Origin: Allantophomopsis cytisporea | Taxonomy: Eukaryota > Ascomycota > Leotiomycetes > Phacidiales > Phacidiaceae | Length of the DNA stretch: 64,000 nt | Direction of reading: 5' to 3' | Assembly: GCA_024752435.1 (NCBI GenBank) | Contig: CP103022.1 | Coordinates: forward strand, 124,001-188,000 | Shown here: positions 10,702 through 21,500 of the stretch, in pieces | Numbering within the stretch: the first letter of the stretch is position 1 | How the letters are laid out: each line of letters opens with the position of its first letter | Notes under the pieces: model-generated | What the model saw: the letters and a program-made list of their open reading frames with translations, nothing else | Told to the model about the DNA's origin: nothing | The model's database searches: none | Made by a program: the position numbers and the translations under genes

Positions 10702-12291
10702 ATGCAATGCGATATTTGCTATCGTTCAGGGGTCAAGGATCTTGCCTTCTATTGCGCAACGGATGCCCGAAACCATCTGTACCTTCCACGACTTGAACAT
10801 GCTCGCGTTCTTCTCGAAAAAGATGCCATGAGTCAGCAAGTCGAAGCGCTGATAGCGACTTCGTCCTCAAGTACTGCAGATGATGCCTCTCAAATGACGA
10901 GATGGCAAATAGATCAAGAGAGGGCCTCGAAGGAGCAGAGCGAGGACCGTACACAGCAAATAATCGAACAGGCCGATATATTACGGGCAAATGTTCAGAA
11001 AGCTAGAGAGGAAATGGCTGCTCGGAAAGCGGTACTGGCTCGTCGCAAAACAGACCTTGCCTCGGCCACCAAAGGGTTCGACAAGCAGTGGTCTTTACGA
11101 ACTGAAGAGGTAGCCAGTGCAATCAAGAGGAAACAGTACTCATGGAATAAGGATTATGCCAAAACTATCAATGCGCGAGCCACATTGTGTAGAGAAGCTG
11201 CAGATCTTTATGGGTTGAGACTTCGCAAAGTCAAAAGAAATGGAACTGCACATGATGACTATTACCTTGGTGGCATACGCATCATGGATTTGAGAGAGAT
11301 GAACAGTGAGCATTCACTTCGATATCGTTATAGTTGGTCTAACCGCTAATTAGACACTCCACCCGAACAAATCAGTGCTGCATTTTCGCACATCGTACAA
11401 CTTCTAGCAGTAGTTACTCACTATCTCAGCCTCCGATTGCCAGCCGAAATCACTCTGCCACATCGAGACTATCCACTTCCCACGATTTTCTCGTTACAAT
11501 CATCGTATACTTCTACAAATGTTCCTTTTCCTTCAGCATCAAATACAAGTCCTTCAGCGTCTCGGCATGGGGATGCATTTCATGGGCCACAGCCACGGCC
11601 ACGGCCACTCTTCTTGGATAAACCCTTATCGATGCTCGCAAAAGAGGACAGTTCTGCATATTCATTGTTTGTTGAAGGTGCCATGCTGCTAGCCCACAAC
11701 ATTGTATGGGTCTGTAAGACTCAGGGAACATCTACGGGTGATGGAAAGATCCCGAGTTACGAAGATATGTGTGCTATTGGACGAAACTTATACACACTTC
11801 TGGTCATCCCACAAGATACGCAACGTCCTGGGCCTCCAAGTAGAAAGACATCTGCTCAGTCTACACCAACAAAAGGACAGGAGTCTGAGCCGTCGGCTAC
11901 AGAGGATACTCGGAAATCCAATCAAGGAGTTGTTCTAGGGCAATTGTCACATGGTACAGCACATACGTTCCTGAGCAGTTCTGAGGGTCAAGAACTTCAA
12001 CGTAGCTGGAAGCTCCCTAACCCACTGAAGGTGGCAGATCAACTCAAGTCTCAACTTTTAAGTGAGCTCACTGGTGCAGAGTGGGAGTTTCTAGATCAGA
12101 AAGCATGGGAACAGGAGCAAGATGTGGAAGGCGATGGGGTTGTGGTTGGGGGACGCCGGGACAAGTTGGTCGCCGGTGTAGATCAGAGCTTTATGAGTGT
12201 ACGAACCACAATCGACCAGAATGTTCTGGATGGTAGTAGCAGAGATAGGAAGCCGGGCACTTCTGGTTGGACCAAAGTTAAGAACAGATGA
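10702..12291 (+). CDS. Atg14-like subunit of the autophagy PI3-kinase complex (Atg14/UVRAG family)
   Basis: Exons 10702-11305 and 11354-12291 encode 513 residues. The very N-terminus carries a cysteine motif (C3, C6, C18 in MQCDIC...FYCATDARNHLY), followed by a coiled coil (about residues 25-170, rich in Glu, Lys, Arg and Ala, with RAN and EEMAARKAVLARRK) and then the BARA-like region beginning ISAAFSHIVQLLAVVTHYLSLRLPAEI, the recognisable Atg14/Vps38 core. Atg14 directs the Vps34-Vps15-Vps30 complex to the autophagosome formation site. The fourth cysteine expected in the N-terminal CxxC pair is an aspartate here (C18-A-T-D21). A paralogous UVRAG/Vps38 identity is the main alternative. Confidence 0.82.
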
Positions 12292-14182
12292 GATGGACAT
12301 GCTTGGCTCTAAATGCATACTGATTACTCGTTACAAGTTGTGCGAACTTGCAATGATCCGATAGCTTGCGTGATCTTCTACTGTCTAGGTACTGCTCAAG
12401 AATATTTTTACATGAAATAATGAGTGTCCAATATGCAGTATTCGGACTGAAACTGTAGAATTCCCTAGGAACATAGTCATGCTAATTCGTGTTCCTTGCA
12501 TGATGGGTTGTCCACTGTGCATGACCATGCCCACTCAACAACAGATTTGTACATTTCGAAGATCTTGCAAGATCCATGACTTCCATGACTTCCACACCTT
12601 CCTACCTATAACCGGCACCCAGCACACCGAGTAGACATCATGTATATTTATACCGAATATACAAGAAACATGGATTGGCTTCCGCACTTTGTAGGCCCTA
12701 AGTAGCACTCTTCCCTGTATCGGGCTCTACGCCCGCACTACATGCACCTCATGCCTCGCGCTATACGAATTCACGCGACAATATTGCATGAGGGAGGATA
12801 GGAGCATATACCTGGCTGGTGCACGATGCTTCGTCTCGACTTTTCATACAGGAATTCCGTGTCCGTTTGTTCTTGCGCCAGCTGCGAGGCCGAGATCTTT
12901 GAACCAGCTGGTGGGGTTGGCTGGCCGGCTGGTGTACAAAAATAAAGTGGTTCCTGGATGTCCCCAGAATACTTGATTGTCGACTCCGCGGTGTGCTCCG
13001 CACTGTGACGCTTTCTATTTCAATGTGGGGAAAGACGATGCTAGTACTTGACTTGACTTCAGATGTGACTTTGTTGTTATTGATACTTATTATGCACTTG
13101 GGGAGATCCGGTCTTTGAAACAAGTAATCTATTATATACTTGCCATCGTGATGAATTCAATATCTCACAAGGCTGATGTTAATCTGTGTTCATGGAAAAG
13201 CGCCGTTTGTGGAAGATGGCTTGCAAACCTGGAGACGATCATAAGCCTAGTGTCTCTCGAAGCCACTAAATACAGGCCCCATCACATGGCTGCGGGAGGC
13301 TGACAAGCGGTTGTCAAGACACCAAAATCAGCCACGACGCTATAGCAGTCAGATAGTCACAGCATCCATCACTACACAGTACACCAAACGCGTCGGAGAA
13401 TAATTACGCGTTGAAAGGAGCTATCATATCGAGTCGATGAATACGAGGAACTCTTCATCTGATGGTCTGCCTAGCGGTCTCACGTACGCCGCTTCATTCT
13501 TGCTGATTTTCGGTCCGTCTCCATTGCACTATGTGCTGAGTTGTACATTGTATTTTCGAACATCTTCTCAATCAAGGGTTGCGGTTGATGGCCAGAGATA
13601 GACGAGCGGTCGTCAAGTAGGCTAGGGTAGCGGTGATCGTCGCCGAGAGCATTGTTCAGGCTACAAGCGTGGGCAGATTGTTGAAAATCCTTGCTTCCAT
13701 CCTATATTAACACCGAGGACGCCTCGTGATCGGTCGTGTTGATATGAAGGAGTATGTAGGTATCGAGCTGCGTGCGTGGAATTGTGGAATCTAGATGATG
13801 CGTTGTATCAATCGACGTGATGTTGGTTCGCGAAGACCTGATCGTCTTCTGGTCAAAGGGTAAGCTGAAGTTTAGAGGTCTTGGGGCTCATTGACGGGAT
13901 CATACTTCTACAACATGATGCTGTGCTATTGGGGCGGAGAAAGGGTTTGCGGCGGAGGACAAGGTTGAAAGATTTACGTTGATGTGCATATGTCGATCTA
14001 TGATGTTCAGCCAGTAAGAAGGCACAACGACAGATATCTCGATGGTGATACTCTGTACCTGAGTTCAGCTCACATTCAACCCTGAAATATCTTAGGACAG
14101 ACAAACAGATGGGCATGCAGATAGGCGTGGGATCTTGAGAGAATGAGCAGTTCATTTATTGGTTGTTCTGAGAAGCATATCC

Positions 14183-14238
14183 AGACATCTAGACATCTAG
14201 ACATCTAGACATCTAGACATCTGGACATCTGGACATCT
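14183..14238. repeat. 8-bp tandem repeat, seven copies
   Basis: The unit AGACATCT is repeated five times, followed by two copies with a G in the first position (GGACATCT). It lies about 480 bases before the Tos1-like start codon. The clustered variant copies suggest recent slippage expansion. Confidence 0.95.
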
Positions 14239-14556
14239 TCCTCGAGGTATGCAACTAAGGTAAGGTGATAGACCATACCACCATAGGATTTGCTTCTCAA
14301 CACCAATTCATTCGGGACTATTTTTCTCAGGCACGCGCCAATCAAGCCCTCATATTACTTCTTCTCATAATATACCTGAACTCCTCCTCATTCTCCATCA
14401 TCTCCCATTCTTTTCTACTCTCTCATCATCTAGCCTCTCGACCTCTCTCATGAATCTTACGAATTACGCAGCTTACACGTTTCTTTGGATCCTCACACTC
14501 ATTCAGCAGTCATATGATAAGGCAGTACAATCATCCAGCACAGTCATTAAATTGTT

Positions 14557-14562
14557 TATAAA
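14557..14562 (+). promoter_or_regulatory. Probable TATA box of the Tos1-like gene
   Basis: TATAAA lies 155 bases before the start codon, and is followed by a CA-rich leader with several AACATCAACC-like stretches, the usual layout of a strongly expressed wall-protein gene. Confidence 0.5.
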
Positions 14563-14716
14563 ACTCACTTTCACTTGACGACGGGCGTATCTGTTCACAT
14601 ATCTCAAGAGACACTCATTCAAGCTCTACATTCCATAGATACCCATAGTAAATCAGCAACTTCAACATCAACCTGTTGAAATCCTAACCTCATCATCGAT
14701 CCAAGCATATCTCAAA

Positions 14717-16144
14717 ATGCAATTCAGTCTCACCATCGCCGTCGCCGTGGCAATAGCCAGAGGCGTCAAGGCTGACCTCTGCGCATCAGGCTCGATCGAA
14801 ATTGGCGGCAACTGGTACTGTCAACCAGTCAACGCCATCAAATATGCGCCCGTCGGAAGTCCAGGTTCATACAACCAAGTCACCAACATGGCCCCAGATG
14901 GGACCTGTTCATCAACGCCAAAGGCCTTCAGCGGATCAATCGCGCCTCTCGACGAGGAAGTCTCCCTACACTTCCGTGGCCCAATTCACTTGAAACAGCT
15001 CGCAGTTTATACACCTTCTGTGTCGAGCAAGCTGAGGAAACGCGACGCGTCGCCTGCTCATGCGCGCCGTCGTGGTCATGGTCATCAACATCTTCACAAG
15101 CGCCATTCAGAGAATGACGGTGTTGAAGCGGAAAAGCGTGATGCTGGTACTTACGGAACCGCCAAAGGTGTCTATGCCTCTGGACGCGACAATCACTCTG
15201 GACAAGCAACAGCTGCTGCTGCTGTTGGTGCTCTAGGCCCCACTGGTGCTGCTTTAGTGAACGGTTCTGCTGTTGCATTTAACGGTTCTTCTTTTGCATC
15301 TAACAGTTCCGCATCTGCAACCAATAGTTCTGCTTCTGGGTCTCATACTTCTGCTGCTCCTGCTTCTGCTTCTAAAACAGCGAGCGCCAGTGCCAGCGCA
15401 TCTTCCGGAGTCAGCGCTACAGGCTCATTCACCCGAGTTGGCTATTACAATTCGACATCTCAGATCCTTGACGGCATGGTATTCCTAGGAAATCACGGTG
15501 GTCAGGGGTCCGGAGTTTGGGACTACACCTTCGGAGCATCTCTCGCATATCTCTCTTCAGATGGCTGCTCTGGAGCTCCGTCGTCCCAAATCCTTAGCGA
15601 TGGGGTCGTGGCATCTGACAACGAGTTCACAGTCATGACCGATACGCCTTGCACGGATGGTTCCTGCGGCTATGTTCGTCCCGGCACCGTCGCATACCAT
15701 GGGTTCGGCGGTGCGGACAAGATCTTCCTGGTGGAGTTGACGATGCCAACGGACAACTCCGGGTCCGCCAACATCGACATGCCTGCTTTCTGGATCCTAA
15801 ATGCGCAGATCCCGCGAACCCTTCAGTACGGTCAGGCTTCCTGCTCTTGCTGGGCATCGGGTTGTGGAGAGTTCGATGTCCTCGAGGTCCTCAGTACAGG
15901 CTCGGATAAATGCAAGTCGACCTTCCATATGAACGTCTCTGGAGGCGATTCAGACTACTTCGTTCGCCCTACGGGCTCGACTATCAAGGTTGCCGTCGTC
16001 TTTAGATCCACTGATTCGACAGCTCATATCCTACTTCTCGATGACTCGACTGAGTTCTCGACCACTTTGACAGCCGCCCAGATCGAGCAATGGTGTGATA
16101 CTTCAGTTATCGATAACGTTCTCTCAGAGTTCACCCTTGCTTAG
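14717..16144 (+). CDS. Secreted Tos1-like cell wall glycoside hydrolase (DUF2403 + DUF2401)
   Basis: A single exon of 475 residues. A signal peptide (MQFSLTIAVAVAIARGVKA) is followed by the N-terminal Tos1 domain (CASGSIEIGGNWYCQPVNAI), then a variable middle with three Lys-Arg sites (LRKR, LHKR, AEKR) suited to Kex2 cleavage, a His/Arg-rich stretch and an Ala/Ser/Asn-rich linker with many potential glycosylation sites. The C-terminal domain starts near residue 235 (RVGYYNSTSQILDGMVF) and includes GCGEFDVLEVL, which contains an ExDxxE arrangement like the catalytic motif of GH16-type beta-glucanases. No GPI-attachment tail is seen (it ends SEFTLA), so the product is probably secreted or wall-trapped. 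Role: beta-glucan processing, inferred from the Tos1 family. Confidence 0.9.
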   Translation: MQFSLTIAVAVAIARGVKADLCASGSIEIGGNWYCQPVNAIKYAPVGSPGSYNQVTNMAPDGTCSSTPKAFSGSIAPLDEEVSLHFRGPIHLKQLAVYTPSVSSKLRKRDASPAHARRRGHGHQHLHKRHSENDGVEAEKRDAGTYGTAKGVYASGRDNHSGQATAAAAVGALGPTGAALVNGSAVAFNGSSFASNSSASATNSSASGSHTSAAPASASKTASASASASSGVSATGSFTRVGYYNSTSQILDGMVFLGNHGGQGSGVWDYTFGASLAYLSSDGCSGAPSSQILSDGVVASDNEFTVMTDTPCTDGSCGYVRPGTVAYHGFGGADKIFLVELTMPTDNSGSANIDMPAFWILNAQIPRTLQYGQASCSCWASGCGEFDVLEVLSTGSDKCKSTFHMNVSGGDSDYFVRPTGSTIKVAVVFRSTDSTAHILLLDDSTEFSTTLTAAQIEQWCDTSVIDNVLSEFTLA

Positions 16145-17778
16145 ACGGGCTTGTCTCCTCGGTCCCGTGGGTTTGTTGCATATCAGGTGTTCAGGTATCA
16201 TTCATCGGATTTGGGCTGGAAAGGGTATAGATACATGCAATCCGGATCTTTTGTGACGTTAGATCACATTCTCTTCTGGGATGAAGAAATGACTTGAGAA
16301 CGGAGAGGAACTATTGTGTTCATATTTTGAACTTCTGCGATGGATTTCTTTGATATTGGCATTTTGTTATGGTCTCGATAACAGAAGCCGTTATGGCTTC
16401 CCATTGGCTAAGCTTTGCCAACCCTTTTCAAAAGACTGGTTTTCCTTGTTCTATTCTCTTGTTTATTTTGTAGGTACTGAAAGGGTATGATCTTTGCAAT
16501 CAAACGAACTCAATGAAGCGAACATGCATGATTGTAGCCTTGCATAGCTGTGATGATCATCGTGTCGTCTGCCAACTAGAATCTATTAATACTTAATCCA
16601 ATGTAGAAGGCATGCAGTGCTTAAATAAGTTTGCACGGGAATAGACAAGACCCAAGCAAAACACAATATTTACACAAAACGCGGATCTAGTATGTTTACA
16701 GCCGAAGAGAAAGCTTCCACTTTTGTTCTTATCCATCAATTTTCAAGCAGGGATGAGGGCGTTCGCACTATCTTTTCGTCAGGATCTTTTATTGTGGAAT
16801 CCATTTAAGTTTGATCGAATCGTTACCTTATTTTGCACTCAAATCTTTCAATTGTTGTAAACAAAGCTTGGCTCCCATATACTGCGTAAGAGACAGATAC
16901 TATGAGAGGAGATGTGAGCCCACTTGTGGATGCTCTACAGGTAGAGTCTACATTCTTGAAGCTTTGACAGATTATGTGGAGACAAGAATGGTCCGCCCAC
17001 GCTACGCTCAAAGTCATGGACGACAGCATCAAGATAGTTTCACCGTTCAACCAAAGGATCATGTTACAACAAATTGGCAGAACTTCTGCCGTAGAGCTAC
17101 TATATCGGCTACACCTGTTCCTTACAATAGATGAGCCCTTGTACAGCTTGTTGCAATCCAACATAATCCTAGTCAACAGGGACGTCCTATTTGTTGGAAA
17201 CGTAGGGGCTTCTGCGGCGTGTGCAAGAGTGGAATATGAAGGCATCTCAATTGGGGCTCAAATGGTCTACGTCGTGCCTCACTTTCCACACAAGTGCGGC
17301 TGATTCAACGTCTTTTATACAAGTAATATCCTTCTTCTCCACTTTGCCAACGCTACATACGCGGCAATACTTCCAGTCCTGCTCGAATTATTTAATTTGG
17401 GGGCGAAGCACGGTGTACCCCGCATGCTTCAAATTATATTCTTCGTGCCCTTGACCACTCAAACCGACGTTTCGTGGAGCCTGTACCTACAAAGTTCCTT
17501 AAATCATAGTCTGACGGGAATTTTCTACATTCGGCGATATCCTGCTGGTTCGCATATCACCTTGCGACATCTTGTTGTTGTTCCCCTGCCTGACCCCTGC
17601 CTTTACGTACAGGAGCATAGCCCTTCCAAAATTGAGACTGTGTATCTAGGCCATCACTGTTGGCACCTTTAGTCTCCTACATATACTAGTCTTTCTATCT
17701 CTTCTTCAATGCGTCAGTGACTAGTCTATGATTTAGGCTTGACAACTTCATTGACGTATTATCGTTCTCTCTTTCAAT
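16145..17778. other. 1.6 kb spacer; overlapping uncharacterised frames on both strands
   Basis: The first ~650 bases are 3' flank of the Tos1-like gene. From 16.8 to 17.3 kb there are open frames of 109 codons on plus (16974-17303, true ATG) and 140 codons on minus (16823-17245, true ATG) that overlap. Neither has a domain I recognise and neither can be preferred. The remainder is the promoter of the STAND-N protein. Confidence 0.4.
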
Positions 17779-19953
17779 ATGGAAGTGCTCGGCGCGGCGG
17801 CGAACGTCATGGCTGCGGTGTCCATGACACTGCAGTTCATCCAGACTGTCGAGGTGCTCCGAGAATTCTGGCGCGGAATGAAGAATGCTCCGGAGGAAGT
17901 AGAGCGAATTCTTCAAGATTTGGCATTGTTGCAGGGCATCTTGGAGGGAATGGGACGAGCGTATGTAACCAATTTCGTTGTTAGATGAATACTTCTGGAT
18001 CTGTGGGCAAGAGTTGAGATGTGATTAGATTGCAGCAGAAAGATGCTCATGATGTTGATGTGGCTGCGGTATCGACTGTCCTTGCTGCGCTTTCACAATG
18101 TCAAACACATATGAACAACATGTCTATGTATGCCACTGGTCTTCAACACGACTTGGTTACAAAACGCAAAACTACCAGCTTTATGGTTGTTTTGCAGAAG
18201 CCCAAGACTGCCGAATTCTTGAAACATCTAGAGCAAGCTAAGTCAACATTACTACTTGCAATCAACGTCACCACTTTTCTTGTGCAGTAAGTATTACCCT
18301 CCCAACTCTTCGGCAAGTCTCTGACAAGTATACAGGGACGCTTGCTTCAAGCGTGTCATCCAGCAATTCTCAGAGCTGCGATCAGATCTTATAGTGTCCT
18401 TTTCAGAGGAACCTATTGATTCCACGACCCGGACCATTGAGAAATTTAACCGCCAAATATGTTGCTCAGAAGTGCTTCTCTGGCTACTCCAGCTCCCACC
18501 CGACTCGCCTTATCGTCGCCGCCTCCAGCAAATGGGTCGACTGATAGGCCGCATAGCTTGGCGCTCTTCGAAGCAGTTGGTCCGAAGTTCATCAGGCTTT
18601 GATGCTGTTGAGCAATCCATGCTCATCTCCATAGAACTTCCGATATTCAGCAGGAGATACACTTTGTATGGTACCAGGGCTTTGGGTCAGTGGACACATA
18701 CACTTCGTACTTTGCGAATCGTGCCTGATGACGCTCCGGTTTTCAAGTGGTGCGCTGTCGAGGGTGAAAGGGCATTACGACAGCTTTTTGATTCGGGAGC
18801 GGCGAGCCCCTTTGACCAGACAACCTCTGGTATTACGCTATTACATGTGAGTCTTTGTAGGACGATTTTATTCATACATTGCTGACTCGATTGGAAAGGT
18901 GGCCGTAGCGAACTATCGCAGCAAGACTTTCAAATTACTGAAAGATTGCGGGGTCCAATATACATACTGCGAAGACGTCAGAGCCGAGAGGTTGTAAGTT
19001 CGACACCTATTACCGCATGGCGGAAATCCGACAAAGTAGATCAGGGCTGATTTGATGCTAGAGCCCCCATATCGCTGACACAACACTCCATGATTCACAT
19101 TGGAGGCAAGCATCAAACAGTGCAAGAATGGCTGTCTATTAATAACAGCAACAAAGCCCTCTACCACCCAGAAATAAACTACTCCAACGTTGTCAAGATC
19201 TGGAACGCAAGCCTCGACTCACACGATTCGATATCAGACGAGGACGTCATGAAGCTTTTACAAGGTCCCCTCCTCCTACCACGACGATCGGGTCCACCCC
19301 CACCATACGAAGCGACAACACGATCCGAAGCGGAGGAACTCGAACCACCGCTACCCTTCTCGCGCCATCTGCTGCTCTTCTGCTATTACTTCGTCTTCAG
19401 CCTAGACCCCTATGGTTCCAAGGTTTCTCGCGCCACGCTACACAGCCAGTCGTTGAGCAACGGTGTGCCTCTATACGACTACTTCCGGCAGTACTGGCAT
19501 GACGATGAATGGCGGTACATGTTGTCTTTTTGTGAGAGTATGGATTTCCGGGGCGTGGCACAGCGGCAGCAAGATAAGCTGTCAAATTTCTCGTACGAGA
19601 TGGTGCATGTTGAGGAGACGGACACGTGGGTGAAGAGGAAATTCGCTACGTTCAAGTCTAGTATGACTGGTGGACAGGGGGTATGGATTGGTCCTCTCAA
19701 AGAATGGGTGGCAGTATTCGAGTTCGATGAATTTGACGACTCTCCTCAAAGTAGTCCCAAACACACGGACTCACGGGAATGCTCGAGTGAAGCAGAAGGC
19801 ACTCGAAACTCGTTTTCATCGGATTTCAATAGACAAGAGTCCTCTTCCGACATACTCGTTGCTGAAGTATTGGGCTTGATCAAGGAGGTCTTTATGCAGC
19901 GCATGGGATGGATAATCGCCTTTGCGCTTCTGATCTACCATCTTTTCTCTTGA
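17779..19953 (+). CDS. STAND-type N-terminal (Fungal_N / HeLo-like) domain protein with ankyrin-like unit, PPPY motif and C-terminal membrane anchor
   Basis: Five exons, 17779-17960, 18029-18286, 18336-18846, 18899-18993 and 19062-19953, join in phase to 645 residues. The N-terminus (MEVLGAAANVMAAVSMTLQF) and the helical region to about residue 150 resemble the N-terminal domain found on fungal STAND/NLR proteins linked to heterokaryon incompatibility, but no NACHT or NB-ARC domain follows. A segment near residue 310 (SGITLLHVAVANYRSKTFKLLKDCG) looks like one ankyrin repeat. Further on are a proline-rich GPPPPYEA containing a PPPY motif, a Trp/Tyr-rich globular part, a Ser/Glu-rich linker and a terminal hydrophobic helix (GWIIAFALLIYHLFS) that ends at the stop, so the protein looks tail-anchored. 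The role is unknown; a non-self-recognition or membrane-adaptor role is inference. Confidence 0.78.
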
Positions 19954-21500
19954 GTTTCTCAGATACAATATCGTTGAAGACGTATAAGGGCATATATTGC
20001 CTGCGATATCAGCCATCTACTCCTCATTCTGGAACCAATGTCCAAAGCGAATCAAATTCGACCACCACGTCGAGCCATATACGTCACAGGTGAAAGGTCA
20101 AGCAAACACACAAAAGCACCAGTCGCTTGGACCATTAAAGTCCAACTCCATTGGTAAATTACTTGACACCACCATACAACCAGAAGCTATCGTCCTACTG
20201 AGCATACCTCCTGAAAGCTTCTCCCAGGTTTTACGGCGTCATGGGCGAAACATGCGTGGTAGATCATCTGCTTTGTCCAGAAACATTGTAAAATACCTAC
20301 AGTGATAAATGGCTATTTTATCAAAAAGATGTCTGGGTGTTGGGTACTAACATGTCTCCCAACGTGCCCTCTATTTCCTGGAATTTTTGGAGGTGACGGG
20401 AAATTGCGTAACTCGATGGCTCAAGTCCGTAAGATTGAGTCGACTGAGGAGGAGAATCACAATTAGGATGAGATAAATGGCCATTATTATCAATACATAA
20501 ATATACCCAGACAAATATACACTCAAATTTCAATGCCATATTCTCTGAACGTTATGCCGCAGTAAAAACATATATCTATTCCCTTCACTCAACCAGAGAA
20601 GGACATATTCATCAACGACATTTCATTTTCAGCCAAGGAGGAGCATACTCATTCACAAACTCATCAAAAGCACTAAGAGCATACACCAAGCACACCGTAC
20701 ACCAAGCACCGTACACCGCATCAAAACACCACAAATACATATCATTCACTACCTAACCAACCCATCCCAACCCGTCACCTCAGTCCATGCACACGGGAAT
20801 TAACAAATAACAAATAAGCCCCACCATCTCCAGGGCAGCACCATTGGCAAGGACCATTGCCAAGCACGAGTGGCAAGCACCAGCGGCACACAATTCCCAA
20901 CAGGGAGAAGCAAGACGGAGCAAGACAGAAGCATATAAGCATACATGACAGACAGTCCTAGTCCTAGCCCCTTCCGCCGGTAAAAAAAAAAAAAAACACC
21001 ACCACCGCGACCACTACCTCATCATACAAAAAAGGTCTTGTCTTCAGTAGCACAAAATCCGCAAAGTCCGCAAGGTTCGCAAAGTTCAAAAAAACATATC
21101 GTTTATCATCTCATCTCCATCGTACCTCCTCTTCGACTCATGCCACAATAGCACACCACACGGCCTAGCCTCACTTATACCGCAGACCTCTCACCAACCG
21201 ACCAACAGGCTACAAACATAGTATGCAAAACCCCCACCCCTCATCCTAAGAAACAGAAAAATTACAACCCATCGAAGGGTTGACAAGACACGAAAAAAGG
21301 GTGTCGTAATAGAAAGGAGAAATTCCGTTCAAATTTATATGCAATAGAAGCGAATAAGGAGCCAGAAGGAGGTAAGAGGAGTGAGCAGAGCAAGACGTGA
21401 GGGGTAAAGGCGTAAGGCGGAAGCTGTAAACGCGGATACCACAGGACGAAAGGCGGAAAGAGTGAGTTAGTTAGAGGGCATTAGCTTTTCTCCCGCGCAT
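19954..21500. other. 1.5 kb convergent spacer
   Basis: 3' flanks of the STAND-N gene and of Spa2. A stretch at 20.7-21.3 kb is A/C-rich with repeated short words (CACCAAGCAC, GGCAAG, CCGCAAGGTTCGC-like) and an A14 run near 20983. No gene seen. Confidence 0.5.

Larger units (their letters stand above)
12292..14716. other. 2.4 kb spacer without a supported gene
   Basis: No frame here carries recognisable protein content; the longest are about 100-120 codons on the minus strand (12761-13123, 13853-14155) with irregular composition. It contains one short tandem array (entered separately) and, in its last few hundred bases, the promoter and leader of the Tos1-like gene. Confidence 0.5.
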
